A stretch of DNA of 64,000 nucleotides from Saururus chinensis. Its lineage: Eukaryota > Streptophyta > Magnoliopsida > Piperales > Saururaceae. Numbering within the stretch: position 1 is the stretch's first letter; each line of letters opens with the position of its first letter. Where the stretch lies: assembly GCA_035235625.1 (NCBI GenBank), contig CP141140.1, forward strand, positions 48,727,351 through 48,791,350. Reading direction: 5' to 3'. Below are positions 37,006 to 48,130 of this stretch, piece by piece. Position numbers and translations under genes: made by a program. Below the pieces are notes generated by a model. The model was not told where the DNA came from. It searched no databases and saw only the letters and a program-made list of their open reading frames with translations.

Positions 37006-38040
37006 TATTTTTTTAGACATGAAAGGTGAGAACATAAAAATTTAAGCACAAGTTAACCTTAGAAGCAATATAGCTACAAAATAAGCTAGTGTTGATCAGC
37101 CTTTGAACCTTTTTTTATTGTAACTCAAATAGAAAATCAGGTCATAGGCTTCTAAGCATCACCAATCACAAGTTTGGTTGAAGTATTTTCTGCAACAGAA
37201 GAATAACAAGCTTAAACAACAATGACAATTGCAGCCTCCTTATGGCTTCAGGTTGCATTTGGATAATGGAAAACCATAAAACGAAATTTGAACAGTTTAC
37301 TCCAACTTCTGGCAGCCTATCCAAGTTTGCAATAGCCAAGGCCTAACAGAACCTACTTTATGTATTAAATCAAGAACTTAAATATTTTAGATTTAGATTA
37401 CATAGAATATATTCTACTTGCCACCGCGTACCACAGACTATTCTCTTTTTTCATAATAGAAATACGTCAATAGGTCAACATATTCCCAAATCCTTTATTT
37501 TATAGTACGGATTGGGCAGCTTTGCCATTTATCCAAAAGCAACTGACAACCTCAACATATTGATGGGTAATGCAGTTTAGTTCTGAACAGTACTTCTAAA
37601 TCAGACCTAAAATGCTGCGAGGTACTCCAGTGTGTGCACAGGAACATATATTTGAACATAATCTTGTTTATATTTAATAAAACTGACACAAACTATCAAA
37701 GAGATAAAAAATAAAGAAAAAATACAGAGACAAATTCATCTAACCTGATATACACATAATTAATGGTACAACCAAGTGAACCCAACTTATTATGGTTTCG
37801 ACGGCTGTTAGAAAATCATGCACTCCAGCTCTCCTCACAAGATGTGTCCTATGCTTAATCTCCTTTGGTAAGTGCTTATTACGCAAGAAATATTTATCCA
37901 CAAAAAAAACAGAACTACAAAGTAATATGACAATAAGCTCTACCTCAGCCAATTTGCACTCTAGTCCCTCATAGTCCTGAGCTTTTTTGAATGGTTTCCC
38001 CCACATAAATTTTTCCCAAAAACAAAATGATAAAACTACA

Positions 38041-38118
38041 TTGAGAACCCTCTAAAAAGTCCACCAAATACCTAACATCATTAAGAACCCTCTAAAAAGT
38101 GCATCAGATACCTACATG
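38041..38118. repeat. 40-bp tandem duplication
   Basis: TTGAGAACCCTCTAAAAAGT at 38041 recurs as TTAAGAACCCTCTAAAAAGT at 38081, followed in both by CCA/GCA TCA(A/G)ATACCTA. Confidence 0.85.
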
Positions 38119-38616
38119 AAAAACAAACAAATCAGCTGCAATCCCTACATGGATTAAAGCAACGAAGCATAACAAAATCCATCAGATACAGGAACATGCA
38201 GCTCCTAGGGAACCTACCACACCAACACAAATACCACCATATCCGAAGCCACATCAAGAGAAAAGACAGATTTGCCAATGTTCAAGAGAAAATCACATCC
38301 CTGCGGATTCTAGATTAAGCAAATGAAAAGAGAGACACAGTGAAGAGCAAAAGAGAGGGTGAGCAGGAAAGGCTACACACTAGGTAGAGGGGATGAAGAC
38401 AGAGGCAAAGAGGATGTGGCCGGCAAAGGAGGTGAATCCCATTACACTGCTCATCAAAGGATCCAATCGCCACTCTCTCTGTCTGTAAGCGGATGGAGCA
38501 GGAGGGAAGAAGGAATAAAAGCTGATATTTACATGTTTTGTTGTACAATAAGGCTTGATGTGTAATTTTGTTACAGGTGACACTGTGGCAGTGTGGGATA
38601 GTGTATAAGATTTGGA

Positions 38617-39220
38617 GCTAGGAGGAATTGAATAAATAAAATATTAGTGTCAAAATTATTGGTTGTTATATCCTACTTAGCTTAAAAATGAACTTCATCC
38701 TCGAAGTTTGATAAGTATACCAAGCGAGTCTCGCTAGATCTCCTATGATTCCATTGTACTACTATACTGTTTTCAAATCATTTTTCTTTTCTTGAAAATT
38801 TGAGAACACCCGTTAAATATGTTCAAAAACATTGAGACTTGTGGGTACTCTTATGGTGGAATTGAGGGAATTGATGCAACCAGAATCACTTCATCCTATT
38901 CCACATATGATCCTACTTAAGAGCCTTGTTGCAAAATTTATTGGGGAAAGCTATTTCAAACTCTCTTAATTAGTGCCACAAGAGATTTTTTGAAGTGGGA
39001 ATAGACATAACCAGTGTAATACTCCACTACTCACTTCTCTCAACCACTACACAACTTGCAATTTGAGAACTTGCAAATATTTAGCACTCAACATTCAACT
39101 TGTCAACATACAAACTGGTGGCAAGATGCTGGCCAGACATCCTTGAAATAGTTGCCCACTCTTCATAACCTTAGAACTTTTTCAACAATCCAACAATCAT
39201 ACAAGCACTTTCAGCAATCC
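38617..39220 (-). mobile_element. Second copy of the Gypsy 3' internal region with an LTR stub
   Basis: The segment matches 29383-30045 with a few short deletions: TAAATAAAATATTAG, ATTGGTTGTTA(C/T)A, CTTCATCCTCGAAGTT and TCAACATACAAAC. Only about 50 bp of LTR (the U3 start on the minus strand) is left at 38617-38666; beyond it the sequence differs. This copy is therefore truncated within its 3' LTR. Confidence 0.7.
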
Positions 39221-39584
39221 AAGCATCTTGCTATATCAAACACCAAAAGATCACGAAGAAGGCTAAACAACTACATCTTATAGAAAAAGGCTAACAAGTA
39301 CTGATTTAGATCAAACCAACATCGTAAGATGATGCTAGCTACCTACGTACGAGTTGCACCTCGACCAGGTCAGATCCAAATGTAGTTCTACATGCCCTAG
39401 CATGATACTATATAAAATACACCGATCAATATGTTCAATTAAACTAACATGCAAATTACACAATTAATATCTATGAAAGATGTCTTACTGAATCTTTCAA
39501 GAAATGATTGCTAATTGGAAACTATGCATACAAGATTCACACATAAGCAGGGGGATGATAAGGCTTAACAGAATGGATAAACCA

Positions 39585-39807
39585 CCACAAAAAGTAGTTT
39601 GTTATGTACTACTATCACAAAGCTTCTTGAACTTATATCTCAAACTAATATGCAGGTAGCAAATAATAAATCAAGCACATGCTATTCCATTTACCACAAA
39701 AAGTAGTTTGTTATGTACTACTATCACAAAACTTCATGAACTAATATCTCAAACTAATATGCGCAAGTACCAAATAATAAATCAAGCATATGCTATTCCA
39801 TTTACAT
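39585..39807. repeat. 109-bp tandem duplication
   Basis: The unit beginning CCACAAAAAGTAGTTTGTTA and ending GCTATTCCATTTA occurs at 39585-39693 and 39694-39807 with few changes. Confidence 0.9.
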
Positions 39808-39809
39808 GT

Positions 39810-41772
39810 CATGGTTATGCAGAATAAACTAAAAATTCTCAAAGAATTTTGAAGGAGACCTTAATACTAAACTTGCATCTCATTTTTTCAATTGAATTTT
39901 CAAAAACAAACATGTAAAAGAATACATATGCTTGTTTCAAAGCAAAGTTTTTAGAAATATGTTTTGTCGGAGAAAAAACATAGCTCTCAAAACAATGTTT
40001 TCTAATAGATTTGTTTCCAAAAAACATGATTTCAAGAATCTGCATGTGAGTTCAAGGAAAATTTTTCAAAAGCACATGTATAGCATATTTTCAAAAAAAT
40101 ATTTTTAAAATATACATAACATGTTTCCCAAACTAACAGCAAGTGTTAGATTTTTCAGAAAAAATATTTTCAAAATCTACATAACATGCTTCCCAAACTC
40201 ACAACAAGTGCTAAAAAAAAGTATGCAAAAGGTATCAAAAAGTATTTTTCAAACACGACATGGCAAGATTTGAAAGTGCAAGGTTTGAAAATTATATTTC
40301 TTAGGTTAAGCTACTTAAGAAGCATAACGGCCCAACATGCTTCTTACGTAGCTAAAAAACTTCACTTTTAAATTCGAAAGCAGTATTCATTCTTGGAATA
40401 GAAGTTTTGAAATCCTTTCAAAATTCAAAACTACTATTTTTAAACCTTTTCTTCATAGATTTATAGTTTTGGGAAACAAGAGTTTTCAAAAATCACAAAT
40501 TGTGAAAAGAAAGTTTTAAATTACATTTTAATTAGAGTCATAGTTAAAAACAATAATTTACTTTTATTTTTTGTAATCAAGTGATGCACTTTCTATTATC
40601 TTCTTTTGAAAAATACCATGCAATTTGAAAACTAATCATGCAATCATGAAAGCATACTATGCAACTTAAAAATTATTTTAGAACATACACAAGTAGTTTT
40701 TATAATTTTTATCTTTTGAAAAAATGATGTGCAAATATTTGATAATCCAGTTTGGAAATATAACATGCAACTTATGAAAACATGATTTGCAGTTTAGAAT
40801 TCCTTTTGAAAACTCATGACTTAAAATAGCTCTTGTTTTGAAAACATGATTTTCATATGCCCACTATAATTCTTGTAACATGATTTAAAACACAAATGTT
40901 TTGAAAAACATATGCTATGATGATGTTATTATGAAAACAGTTATGATTTTGAAAACATAGTTGTAGAAGAAAACATGTATTTCTTCAAAAATTTACATTG
41001 TTCCTTTGGGATGAAAAAAAAATCATTTAGGATGGTTAGTGTGTATCACAAAATTTTGGACAAGTCCTTATCGTTCAATCAGTGTTCTAACCTAGTCATT
41101 CTATGTATATGTATAATATTTCCCTCTTAACTACTTGTGGCCATAGAGGCACAAGAAGCCAACTAGAGAGTCAGAGAGAGCACAAGCTAGTGGAGGTGGA
41201 GTGGAGAAGCCAAAGACGGACGAGGAGGTGGAAGAGGAGTTAATTGCCGACATGACTACTAGAATCAGAATCAGTGAGAAAAGAACAAAAGAAGTAGAAG
41301 TCGATCACATCAATGTGGACTCCACCTACTGACCCAGGCTAACCACACATGACTATCAAAACAAGTTAGTAGTCAGGTTGGCTTTTAAAAACATTGTTTC
41401 TATGTGGGGCAGCAATGACTAGAGAGTTACAAAAAAAAAGCCCGTCTTAATCTATCTTCAGCGTGAGTAGCAACGAAAAGAGGAGCAAAGAGCATTGGAG
41501 GGGAAGGGAAAAATTAGAGAGAGAGAAAGCACAAGCCAACACAGAGGGGGAGAGGAGTAAAAGCCAAAAACGAAAGGAGTCGATTGACCCAGGCTAACCC
41601 CAACATGACTGCCAAAATGGGTTCATGAGAAAAGAACAAAAAAGAAGGGACTTAAGTCAGGTTTGGCTTATAAAACATTGCTTCCATGTGGGGCAACAAA
41701 GATCGGAGAGTAAACAAAAAGATCATCTCCCTACCAAGGAGGATTTGTCCATGTTGGATAATCTTTAGGTAA
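39810..41772. repeat. Array unit 0, first part
   Basis: This is the first and most diverged copy of the 2.0-2.6-kb array repeat. Landmarks are GAGAAAAAACATAGCTCTCA (about 39970), the TTTTGAAAAC-rich AT part (40080-41000), AGTCCTTATCGTTCAATCAG (about 41064), a purine-rich GAGAGAGCACAAGC block (about 41175) and GACCCAGGCTAACC (41331). The last part is doubled within the unit (41140-41420 and 41440-41700). It is cut by a MULE at 41782. Confidence 0.7.
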
Positions 41773-41987
41773 TTTTTCTTTGGGAAAATTATTTAATTAA
41801 TATTTAAAAAAACTTATTTACCAATTTAGACCACTTTGGGAAATATTTTCCAAAGTGGTGTTGCTTTTTGCCATGCAAGCGCCAGCCAAGCAATTGGCGC
41901 TTGCGTGGCTTTTTTTTTAATTTTTAGTTGATTTCGTTCTTTAGAATGACGAAATAAACTTAAAACTGATTTCTAAAGGACAAAATC

Positions 41988-42178
41988 GGTTAAGGGTTTA
42001 TATTACTTAACCCAATTTCGTCTAGGTGATTTCGTCCTTCTAAAGGACAAAATTGCTGCACTTGGCCAATTATGACGAAATTGGTTAAGGGTTTATATAC
42101 TTAACCCGATTTTGTCCAGGTGATTTCGTCCTTCTAAAGGACAAAATTGCTGCACTTAGCCAATTCTTCCGCCGTTAG
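41988..42178. repeat. 95-bp tandem duplication inside the MULE
   Basis: The unit runs from GGTTAAGGGTTTATAT through TGATTTCGTCCTTCTAAAGG to GCTGCACTT(G/A)GCCAATT and is repeated with period 95 (from 41988 and from 42083). Each unit contains the small foldback TTTCGTCCTTCTAAAGGACA. Confidence 0.85.
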
Positions 42179-42329
42179 CTTCTAAGACCAAAACGATTTT
42201 GTCCTTCTAAAGGATGAAATCACGTAACTTTGCATCTCGGTACTGATTTCGTTCACCTGTCACTGTTCATTCATTCAACTCATACACAATTTGATTCATT
42301 CCACACATTTCATGCATAACAAAGATAAC

Positions 42330-42660
42330 AAGTCCTCGCTGCTGGAGTCCGGAGTATCGAGCTCTGTTGGGTCGGAGAGGAAGCTGTCTGGGTGGGTCCT
42401 AGTCAGGGTTGGCGGGATTGGGGCCGGGGCCAGAAAGGGGCGAGGGGGAGGTGGGCATGGAGAGGGAAATGGGCGGAGCTCAATAGTAGCTGACTCTTGA
42501 GACCTTCCTGCCCGCCAGCCAGCTTCCGGGTCGGTGGGTCTGCCATGTTTAGCTTCCAAATGGTGGGTCTGCCATGTATGTGTTTTTTTGTCATAGCAGC
42601 GCTGCAGTTTCATGTAAGTGTGGTGATGTCGTCACCTTAAACGACGAGAAACAACGAAAT
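42330..42660. other. GC-rich core of the MULE, possible captured host fragment
   Basis: Composition jumps to G/C-rich sequence (for example GGCGGGATTGGGGCCGGGGC). Frames of 63-105 codons exist on both strands (42291-42500 plus, 42296-42613 minus, the latter with a Pro-rich stretch), but no family is recognised. Pack-MULEs carry such captured gene pieces; here the source is unknown. Confidence 0.4.
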
Positions 42661-42968
42661 CATCCTCCATCGTTACCCTTCTCCAATATGGCAGCATTCC
42701 TGCCATTAATGCTACACTTTTACTTTTTTTTCTTTCTACTTTTTAAATTCCCGATTTTGTCCTTTAGAAGGACGAAATTAACTTAAAACTGATTTCGTCC
42801 TTTAGAATCAACTAAAAATTTTTAAAAAAAAGTCACGCAGACACCAATAGCTTCGCTGGCACCTGCGTGGTAAAAAGCAACACCACTTTGGAAAATATTT
42901 CCCAAAGTGGTCTAAATTGGTAAATAAGTTTTTCTAAATATTAATTAAATAATTTTCCCTTTTTCTTT

Positions 42969-43223
42969 TCCAATGCATTCTACAAATATAGACCTATTCC
43001 TTTAAATTTTGCTTTTTTCTCTTTCAGCCAGCCTAATTCAACTGAAGAGATGATCATGCCTTCCCCATCATCAACATCTTTGACATCCCTATGTACTTCT
43101 GCACGACACTGCAAGGTTCACTATGGTTGCTTCACCATGGATGACATCAAGGTTTACCATGGTTGCTTCAGTTTAGCTAGACTCAATTTTTATGTCCTTC
43201 TGCACTGCACCACTGGCTGCTTT
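42969..43223. repeat. Repeat-module segment, left of the LTR insertion
   Basis: CCATGGTTGCTTCAGTTTAG and CAATTTTTATGTCCTTCTGC through CACTGGCTGCTT match modules found again at 46660-46950. An earlier CACTATGGTTGCTTCACCAT copy lies at about 43121. The Gypsy-type LTR begins right after GCTGCTTT. Confidence 0.65.
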
Positions 43224-46200
43224 TGTAACCACCCTCATTTTTCTGTATTTTTTTTGTATTTTTTTGCTATTCTTTGCAATATTCTGTAATTTTTTGCTCG
43301 TATTTCTGATGGTGAAATGTAACGCTTTGGCATATCTGTATATGTAATGTTGTGACCGTAAGAGTCGGGAGTAGTGTTTAGTCATAGGTCATGGGCCTCG
43401 ACACATCATAGAAATTTTTGGCGCAAAAATCGGACAGGACGTGTGAGAACAGAAGCAGAAAGAAAGAGAAAAAAAATAATATAAAGAGGATCGGGCACGC
43501 TGAGGCACGCCCGACCTGCTGAATGAACAGTGAAGGGCCCCTTCACTATGTGAGGCCTTGGCTTGGCGATGCCGTTGCCGCCTCCCTAACCTGGCTCCGC
43601 CACCCCGGCCACCACTCTCCCTCTCTTTTCCATTTCGGCCCAATGACCCCTTTTCGAATTTTTGACAGATTTGTCGCCGCCTCCGCCTACATGGCCACAA
43701 GCTCGCCCCCACAGCTCCGTCCCAACAAGGATGACCTCCGGCCAGTGGAGTCCCGGCCTCCCTGCCCTTGTCTATAAGTACGCAACGAAGTCCTCTGCTA
43801 TGTTGTGAGGCTTCAACAATGTGGAATTGTTACCGCTGGATGTAATCTGCGGTCTACTTTAACGTTGTGGCCAACATGCGTTTTAAACTGTTGGCCGACC
43901 ACCAATTAGTCACCTCTTATTCTATGGTCACTTTCGCCATCCCTAGGGATACGACCTTGTATCCGATCGCCCTAGTGCGCCCAGTCTTTTGCCTTGAGTG
44001 AAATTAATCTAACCTTATCGAGATTAATTCCAGCATCTTTGAAAATCCTCGGGACAACAATGACTCTCTTAGTGCGATGTTTTTGGCTGCCTATTTCGCT
44101 ATCGACGTTGCTACTGTCATTTGCTTGCCATCAAACTCTTGTGGATTACGAGGCAAGGGACCTTGAACTCGTAATTTTATTATAGTATGCTTTGATTGTG
44201 TAGTAGCATGCTAGGAGTTTATAATTTAATGTTCTGCATGATTATGATGATTATATAAGCATGTTGTTTGTATGTGAATTGTGCATATGTTAGTAAAGAC
44301 TAAAGGTAAGTAGTAAGTTCCTATGAATTGTACGTATGTGACCAGAGCACGTAATCTTTGTTGTGGGCTGATAGTATGTGATCGATGGGCACAAGTAGGA
44401 GTTTGGCAAGGGATACTTCATAGTTCATGACATGGAAACTGTGACTCTGTGTTGGGTGAGGAAAGAAGAAAAATGGATGGGCGAAGGTTGGACTTGATGA
44501 AATTGGGGGATTGATTTGGATTGAGTCTGATGGTGTATTGGAGCAACAAGTTAAAGGCTTTGGGAATGCAAGGATTTAGCAGACTTAAGGTTCAGAACAT
44601 CTTGGGGGATTGTGAGTTAGTAAGAGATAACGACATAATTATACATGCATAATATATGTAATATGAATTGTAATGAAAGAATAATGTATAAGAGATTAGT
44701 AATTGATGATAGGACTTAGGTCTAAGGGTTTCACTCGAGAAATTCGAGAAGGACAATTTGGTGTTTAGGCGAATGGTGTAAGATATAAGACCGTAAGTAT
44801 TTGATGGTGAGAGCTTGAGTCTGGAATTCAAGTTTGACAAGCAAGGCCATGCTGAGATTTGTATGATGGTAAGTGTAAGGGTGGGGGATGAGTTAAGTAA
44901 AGAATTCTACCTTTGTGGATTGAAACTTTTGTACGAGCGCATTTCTAGACTTGTTGGCTAAAGAACATAATTTGCATAAGTTACCTAATATAAACTTGAA
45001 TGGTAAGTAACCCTAATTTGATAACGATGTGAGTTTGAGACTCAGGGTTTCGACGGATTAAGTTTTGTTTTGTGTAAGTAATCGACTGAGCATCCTTTCT
45101 GGTCTAGCCATGGTGTTATCCTTTGGGATTTAGTCTTAGCATTGTATTTCGGCCCAGACGTTTGATAGCGTTGTAGGTTTTCACCCTTCGTGGGCTCTAT
45201 ATGTATTCTGCCTATAGATAGCACTGTATATTTTGCCCAAGAGTGGCACCATATGTTTTTTCGCCCTTAGTTGGCACTATATGGCCCTTGTTGGCATTGT
45301 ATAGCCCCAGAGAGTGGGCATTTACGCGCTTAAGTATGTAGTATCATGGATCTGCTCTTACTTATTTGATCCTATGCCTCATGAGCATATGTGTGTCTTG
45401 CCTTCAAAAAAGTCCATGGTGTCTAGTTGTTCCTCGAAAGTTAAGGTGATGCCCTAGTGACATTTATTTCCTTTCTGATACTGGAGCTTATTAATTGTAA
45501 TGAGCTTCAGTCGTTGGTAGTATGTGTATTTCCGATTCTGAGTAAGTTGTATATTTTAGACTCTAAGTAAGAGTAAGTTGTATATTTCAGATTCTAAGTA
45601 AGTTGTATGGGTAATATCCAGAGTAAGTGTGAGCTTCTAAGAAAGTCAGTAAGAGTAAGTTTGATTATGAGTAAGATTGTACGAGTAAATTGGTGAGACT
45701 TTGATTCTGATGGTAAGTGTAAGCTTCTAAGGAAGATGTGAGTACGTTTATGAGTAAGAGTAAGTTTGAGTATGAGTAAGATTGTACGAGTAAATTGGTG
45801 AAACTTTGATTCTGACGGTAAGTGTAAGCTTCTAAGGAAGATGTAAGAGTACGTTTATGAGTAAGAGTAAGATTGTACGAGTAAGGTCATACAAGTAAGT
45901 TTGTACGAATAGGTCGTACAAGTAGGTGTATGTTGTAAGTGTAAGCGTACGTTGTACAAGTAAACTGATAAGACTAATTCAAAGAGTAAGTGTAAGTTTA
46001 GCTTATGCGATGATTTGTATGTATAACCATGTTTATCTTTCTTATTTTATTTGCTTCATGTGTGATTGCATGGAAGGATCTATAAATGAACTTACGAAGT
46101 TCATTGATTTATTTTTCCCCTATTGGGTATTTTTTTACTGAGTATGAAAATACTCACCCTATCTTTTTAGCCCTTTTGTTCGGAGGCTTTTGCAGGTTGT

Positions 46201-46620
46201 TCGATAACTTCTTGGTCTGGACTTTTTCCTGTGGTGGACTATCCTTCCTCGACCTGGATTGCAACAAAATCGTAGTGAGACTTTGTAGATTTTAGTGCCA
46301 CGATCTCATGTATCGATTAAGGTAAGAGAAATGTATTATTTTTTAGACATGTGTATCTATATATGAATCAGAACACAGACTGTTGAAGAACTTGTACTCA
46401 GAAAGGCCTGAGATGTATTTGTTTTTAAAGACCATGGCCATGGTGAGTTTTACTTATATATTTTTGTTTCGGGTCACGCCTGAGAATTTTAGTTTTGTCA
46501 TATGATGAATTAATTTACGAAAATTATTTTTATATGATTTTGAATTTTGTTGGTTCATTTGATTTATATCCGTATTTTAAAATAAAATATTAGCAAAGTT
46601 TTAAATTAAATATAAGAAAA
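43224..46620 (+). mobile_element. Gypsy (Tekay/Del-like) LTR, plus orientation
   Basis: It starts TGTAACCACCCTCATTTTTC, a one-base variant of the usual Tekay LTR start, and interrupts the repeat module at 43223. A GC-rich part (43480-43770) leads to CTATAAGTACGCAACGAAG (about 43771), a TATA-like promoter. The distal part includes TACTGAGTATGAAAATACTC and GGAGGCTTTTGCAGGTTG (46135-46200), shared in reverse with 24903-24986. The 3' end (expected GGGTGTTACA) is not seen, so the limit near 46620 is inferred from where the module sequence resumes. No polyprotein is present: solo or truncated LTR. Confidence 0.6.
45480..45990. repeat. Degenerate AGTAAG-type array within the LTR
   Basis: Dozens of imperfect GAGTAAG, GTAAGTGTAAG, TTGTACGAGTAA units. 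One larger line (GTAAGCTTCTAAGGAAGATG ... GAGTACGTTTATGAGTAAGA) occurs twice, at about 45717 and 45825. Confidence 0.8.
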
Positions 46621-46629
46621 AACCTCTGG

Positions 46630-46960
46630 CGAGCCATCATCAATATATTTGACATGATGGTGGAGGAGAGCCACTAGCATGTGGAGGGTTGCTTCAGTTT
46701 AGCCATACTCAATTTCTATGTCCTTTTGCATTGCACCACTGGCTGCTTCGGGGCTAATGACATGATGGTGTGGGAGAGCCACTGGCACATGGAGGGTTGC
46801 TTTATCTTATTTTCCGCGTTTCACCATGGTTGCTTTAGTTTGGCCAAACTCAATTTCTATGTCCTTCTGCACTGACCACTGGCTGCTTCGTGGCTAATGA
46901 CATGTTGGCAGAAAAGAGCCACTGGCATGTAGAGGGTTGCTTCGTCTTATTTTGGGTGGC
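46630..46960. repeat. Tandem modules of an unknown sequence, right of the LTR
   Basis: Three copies of a GAGAGCCACTGGCA.GT.GAGGGTTGC motif start at about 46666, 46773 and 46913. Two are followed by CAATTTCTATGTCCTT(T/C)TGC and CACTGGCTGCTTCG.GGCTAA. The frame 46681-46875 is open through two modules and even preserves the repeated peptide LNFYVLLH, but no family is recognised. Confidence 0.65.
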
Positions 46961-47099
46961 AGCTGGTAGAACATATTTGCAAATATTAACAATGACAGAT
47001 ATTGTGAACTCATGGAGTTGTAGGTACTCCCCATGGAATTGTATGTAGTAGGGGACTGTGATAATGCACTCCACGCAGATACATGATGTCATTGTTAAC

Positions 47100-47440
47100 T
47101 TTTGCCCTCGACACTAAACACTTAAACAAGACATTGGGAAAAATATATCTTGGATATATCTCAAATATCTCAAATAAAATATCACAAGTATTTCTGATAT
47201 CTTGGACCCCTTCTAGACCTTCACTCATGACATTTTTCCCACCTAGTCCCTTACTGGCATCTATATAAGTGTATGAGAGGTATATCTGTATTTAAGTACC
47301 TACCAAAAAATGATGATGTGGAAGAATATTGCGCCCACTTGGATTCCAATATGCTTAGCCTTCTAGTAGTCAGGTAGCCTCCAACCCCCACTTAAGCTAT
47401 TTATTGCTATATATTCTAGTTTGACTACCAAGTTTTATTT
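47100..47440. repeat. Displaced piece of an array unit
   Basis: ATATCTCAAATAAAATATCA, ATATCTTGGACCCCTTCTAG, GTATTTAAGTACCTA and AATATTGCGCCCACTTGGAT occur in this order, as in the promoter-proximal half of every later unit (for example 57130-57180). It is probably the rest of array unit 0, separated from 41772 by the MULE and LTR insertions. Confidence 0.6.
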
Positions 47441-47480
47441 GGATTCCAATATGCTTAGCCACCATCGTGTTTTCCACTTT

Positions 47481-47668
47481 AATCATTGACACTAAATTCA
47501 ACCATGACGTTCTCTATTCCTATTTATCATATTTTCTAATTGATAAACATAATTTATTTTAGTATAACTGTAAAAATCATTGACACTAAATTCAACCTTA
47601 GACGTTCTCTATTCCTATTGATCATATTTTCTAATTGACAAACATAATATATTTTTGTATAACTGTAT
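47481..47668. repeat. 94-bp tandem duplication
   Basis: AATCATTGACACTAAATTCA...TCTAATTGA(T/C)AAACATAAT...GTATAACTGTA is present at 47481-47574 and 47575-47668. Confidence 0.9.
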
Positions 47669-48130
47669 TCATGTGGTGTTACGATTGTTTGACATTAGTG
47701 TTAGAAGTTTTAGATGTTAATATATGATTAGATTAATAACATCAAATTTGGTCAACTAATACTTTTTCCAAATATCTCCCATAGATCTTAGATATATCTA
47801 TGACAAAAGATATTGTGAACCTCGTTATAGGTCCCCGTCCAATTTTTCACGTATCATACCTATGTAAGTATGTAGGTTAGCAGTGGTGACTACTTCACCT
47901 CCACCTCCCCCACTTGCTGCTTGACCAGCCCCATCTCAATTCAACCACTATTGTTGACACAAGTTAGGTGAGAGAAGTCCTCTCAACCAACTTTTGTCTC
48001 GTGGCTTTACCATCCACCAAGGATGCAATACGGATGGTAGAGGGTGAATTTCTAGAGTTCCAAGCAATGACTCCTTGAGGTCAAGAGGTGAGAAAAATAT
48101 GGTGGGGTGCTAGTTGTGGCTTCCCCTATA
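47669..48130. other. Spacer, no gene
   Basis: No repeat match or reading frame recognised; slightly less AT-rich at 47880-48060. Confidence 0.3.

Larger units (their letters stand above)
34401..38560 (-). other. Unrecognised region with gene-like features on the minus strand
   Basis: On the minus strand the sequence starts with a CT-rich leader-like block (38560-38310). It passes a frame at 38006-37740 (88 codons, two hydrophobic stretches including LAEVELIVILLCSSVFFV and VHLVVPLIMCI) and ends with a frame at 34690-34466 (74 codons). Between them lie long AT-rich, intron-like stretches. No splice chain or family could be assigned, so this may be an unannotated gene, a non-coding transcript unit or a relic. 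I give no function. Confidence 0.25.
41773..42968. mobile_element. Non-autonomous MULE with perfect 9-bp target-site duplication
   Basis: The element proper is 41782-42959 (1178 bp). Its left end GGGAAAATTATTTAATTAAT is the inverse of the right end ATTAATTAAATAATTTTCCC, and the terminal inverted repeats continue for about 200 bp (through CCAAAGTGGTGTTGC and the GCCAGC/GCTGGC block). TTTTTCTTT flanks it directly on both sides (41773-41781 and 42960-42968), the 9-bp duplication typical of Mutator-like elements. No transposase is present. The centre (about 42330-42660) is GC-rich, unlike the AT-rich arms, and could be captured host DNA. Confidence 0.93.

Noticed and set aside
29383-39220. The two matching segments as the LTRs of one 9.8-kb element
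   Set aside because: Their ends lack paired TG...CA termini and matching flanks, while an LTR boundary with polypurine tract lies inside them; they are better explained as internal 3' ends.
42291-42613. Overlapping frames in the MULE core as real genes
   Set aside because: Frames exist on both strands because of GC-rich composition; no start context or family supports either.
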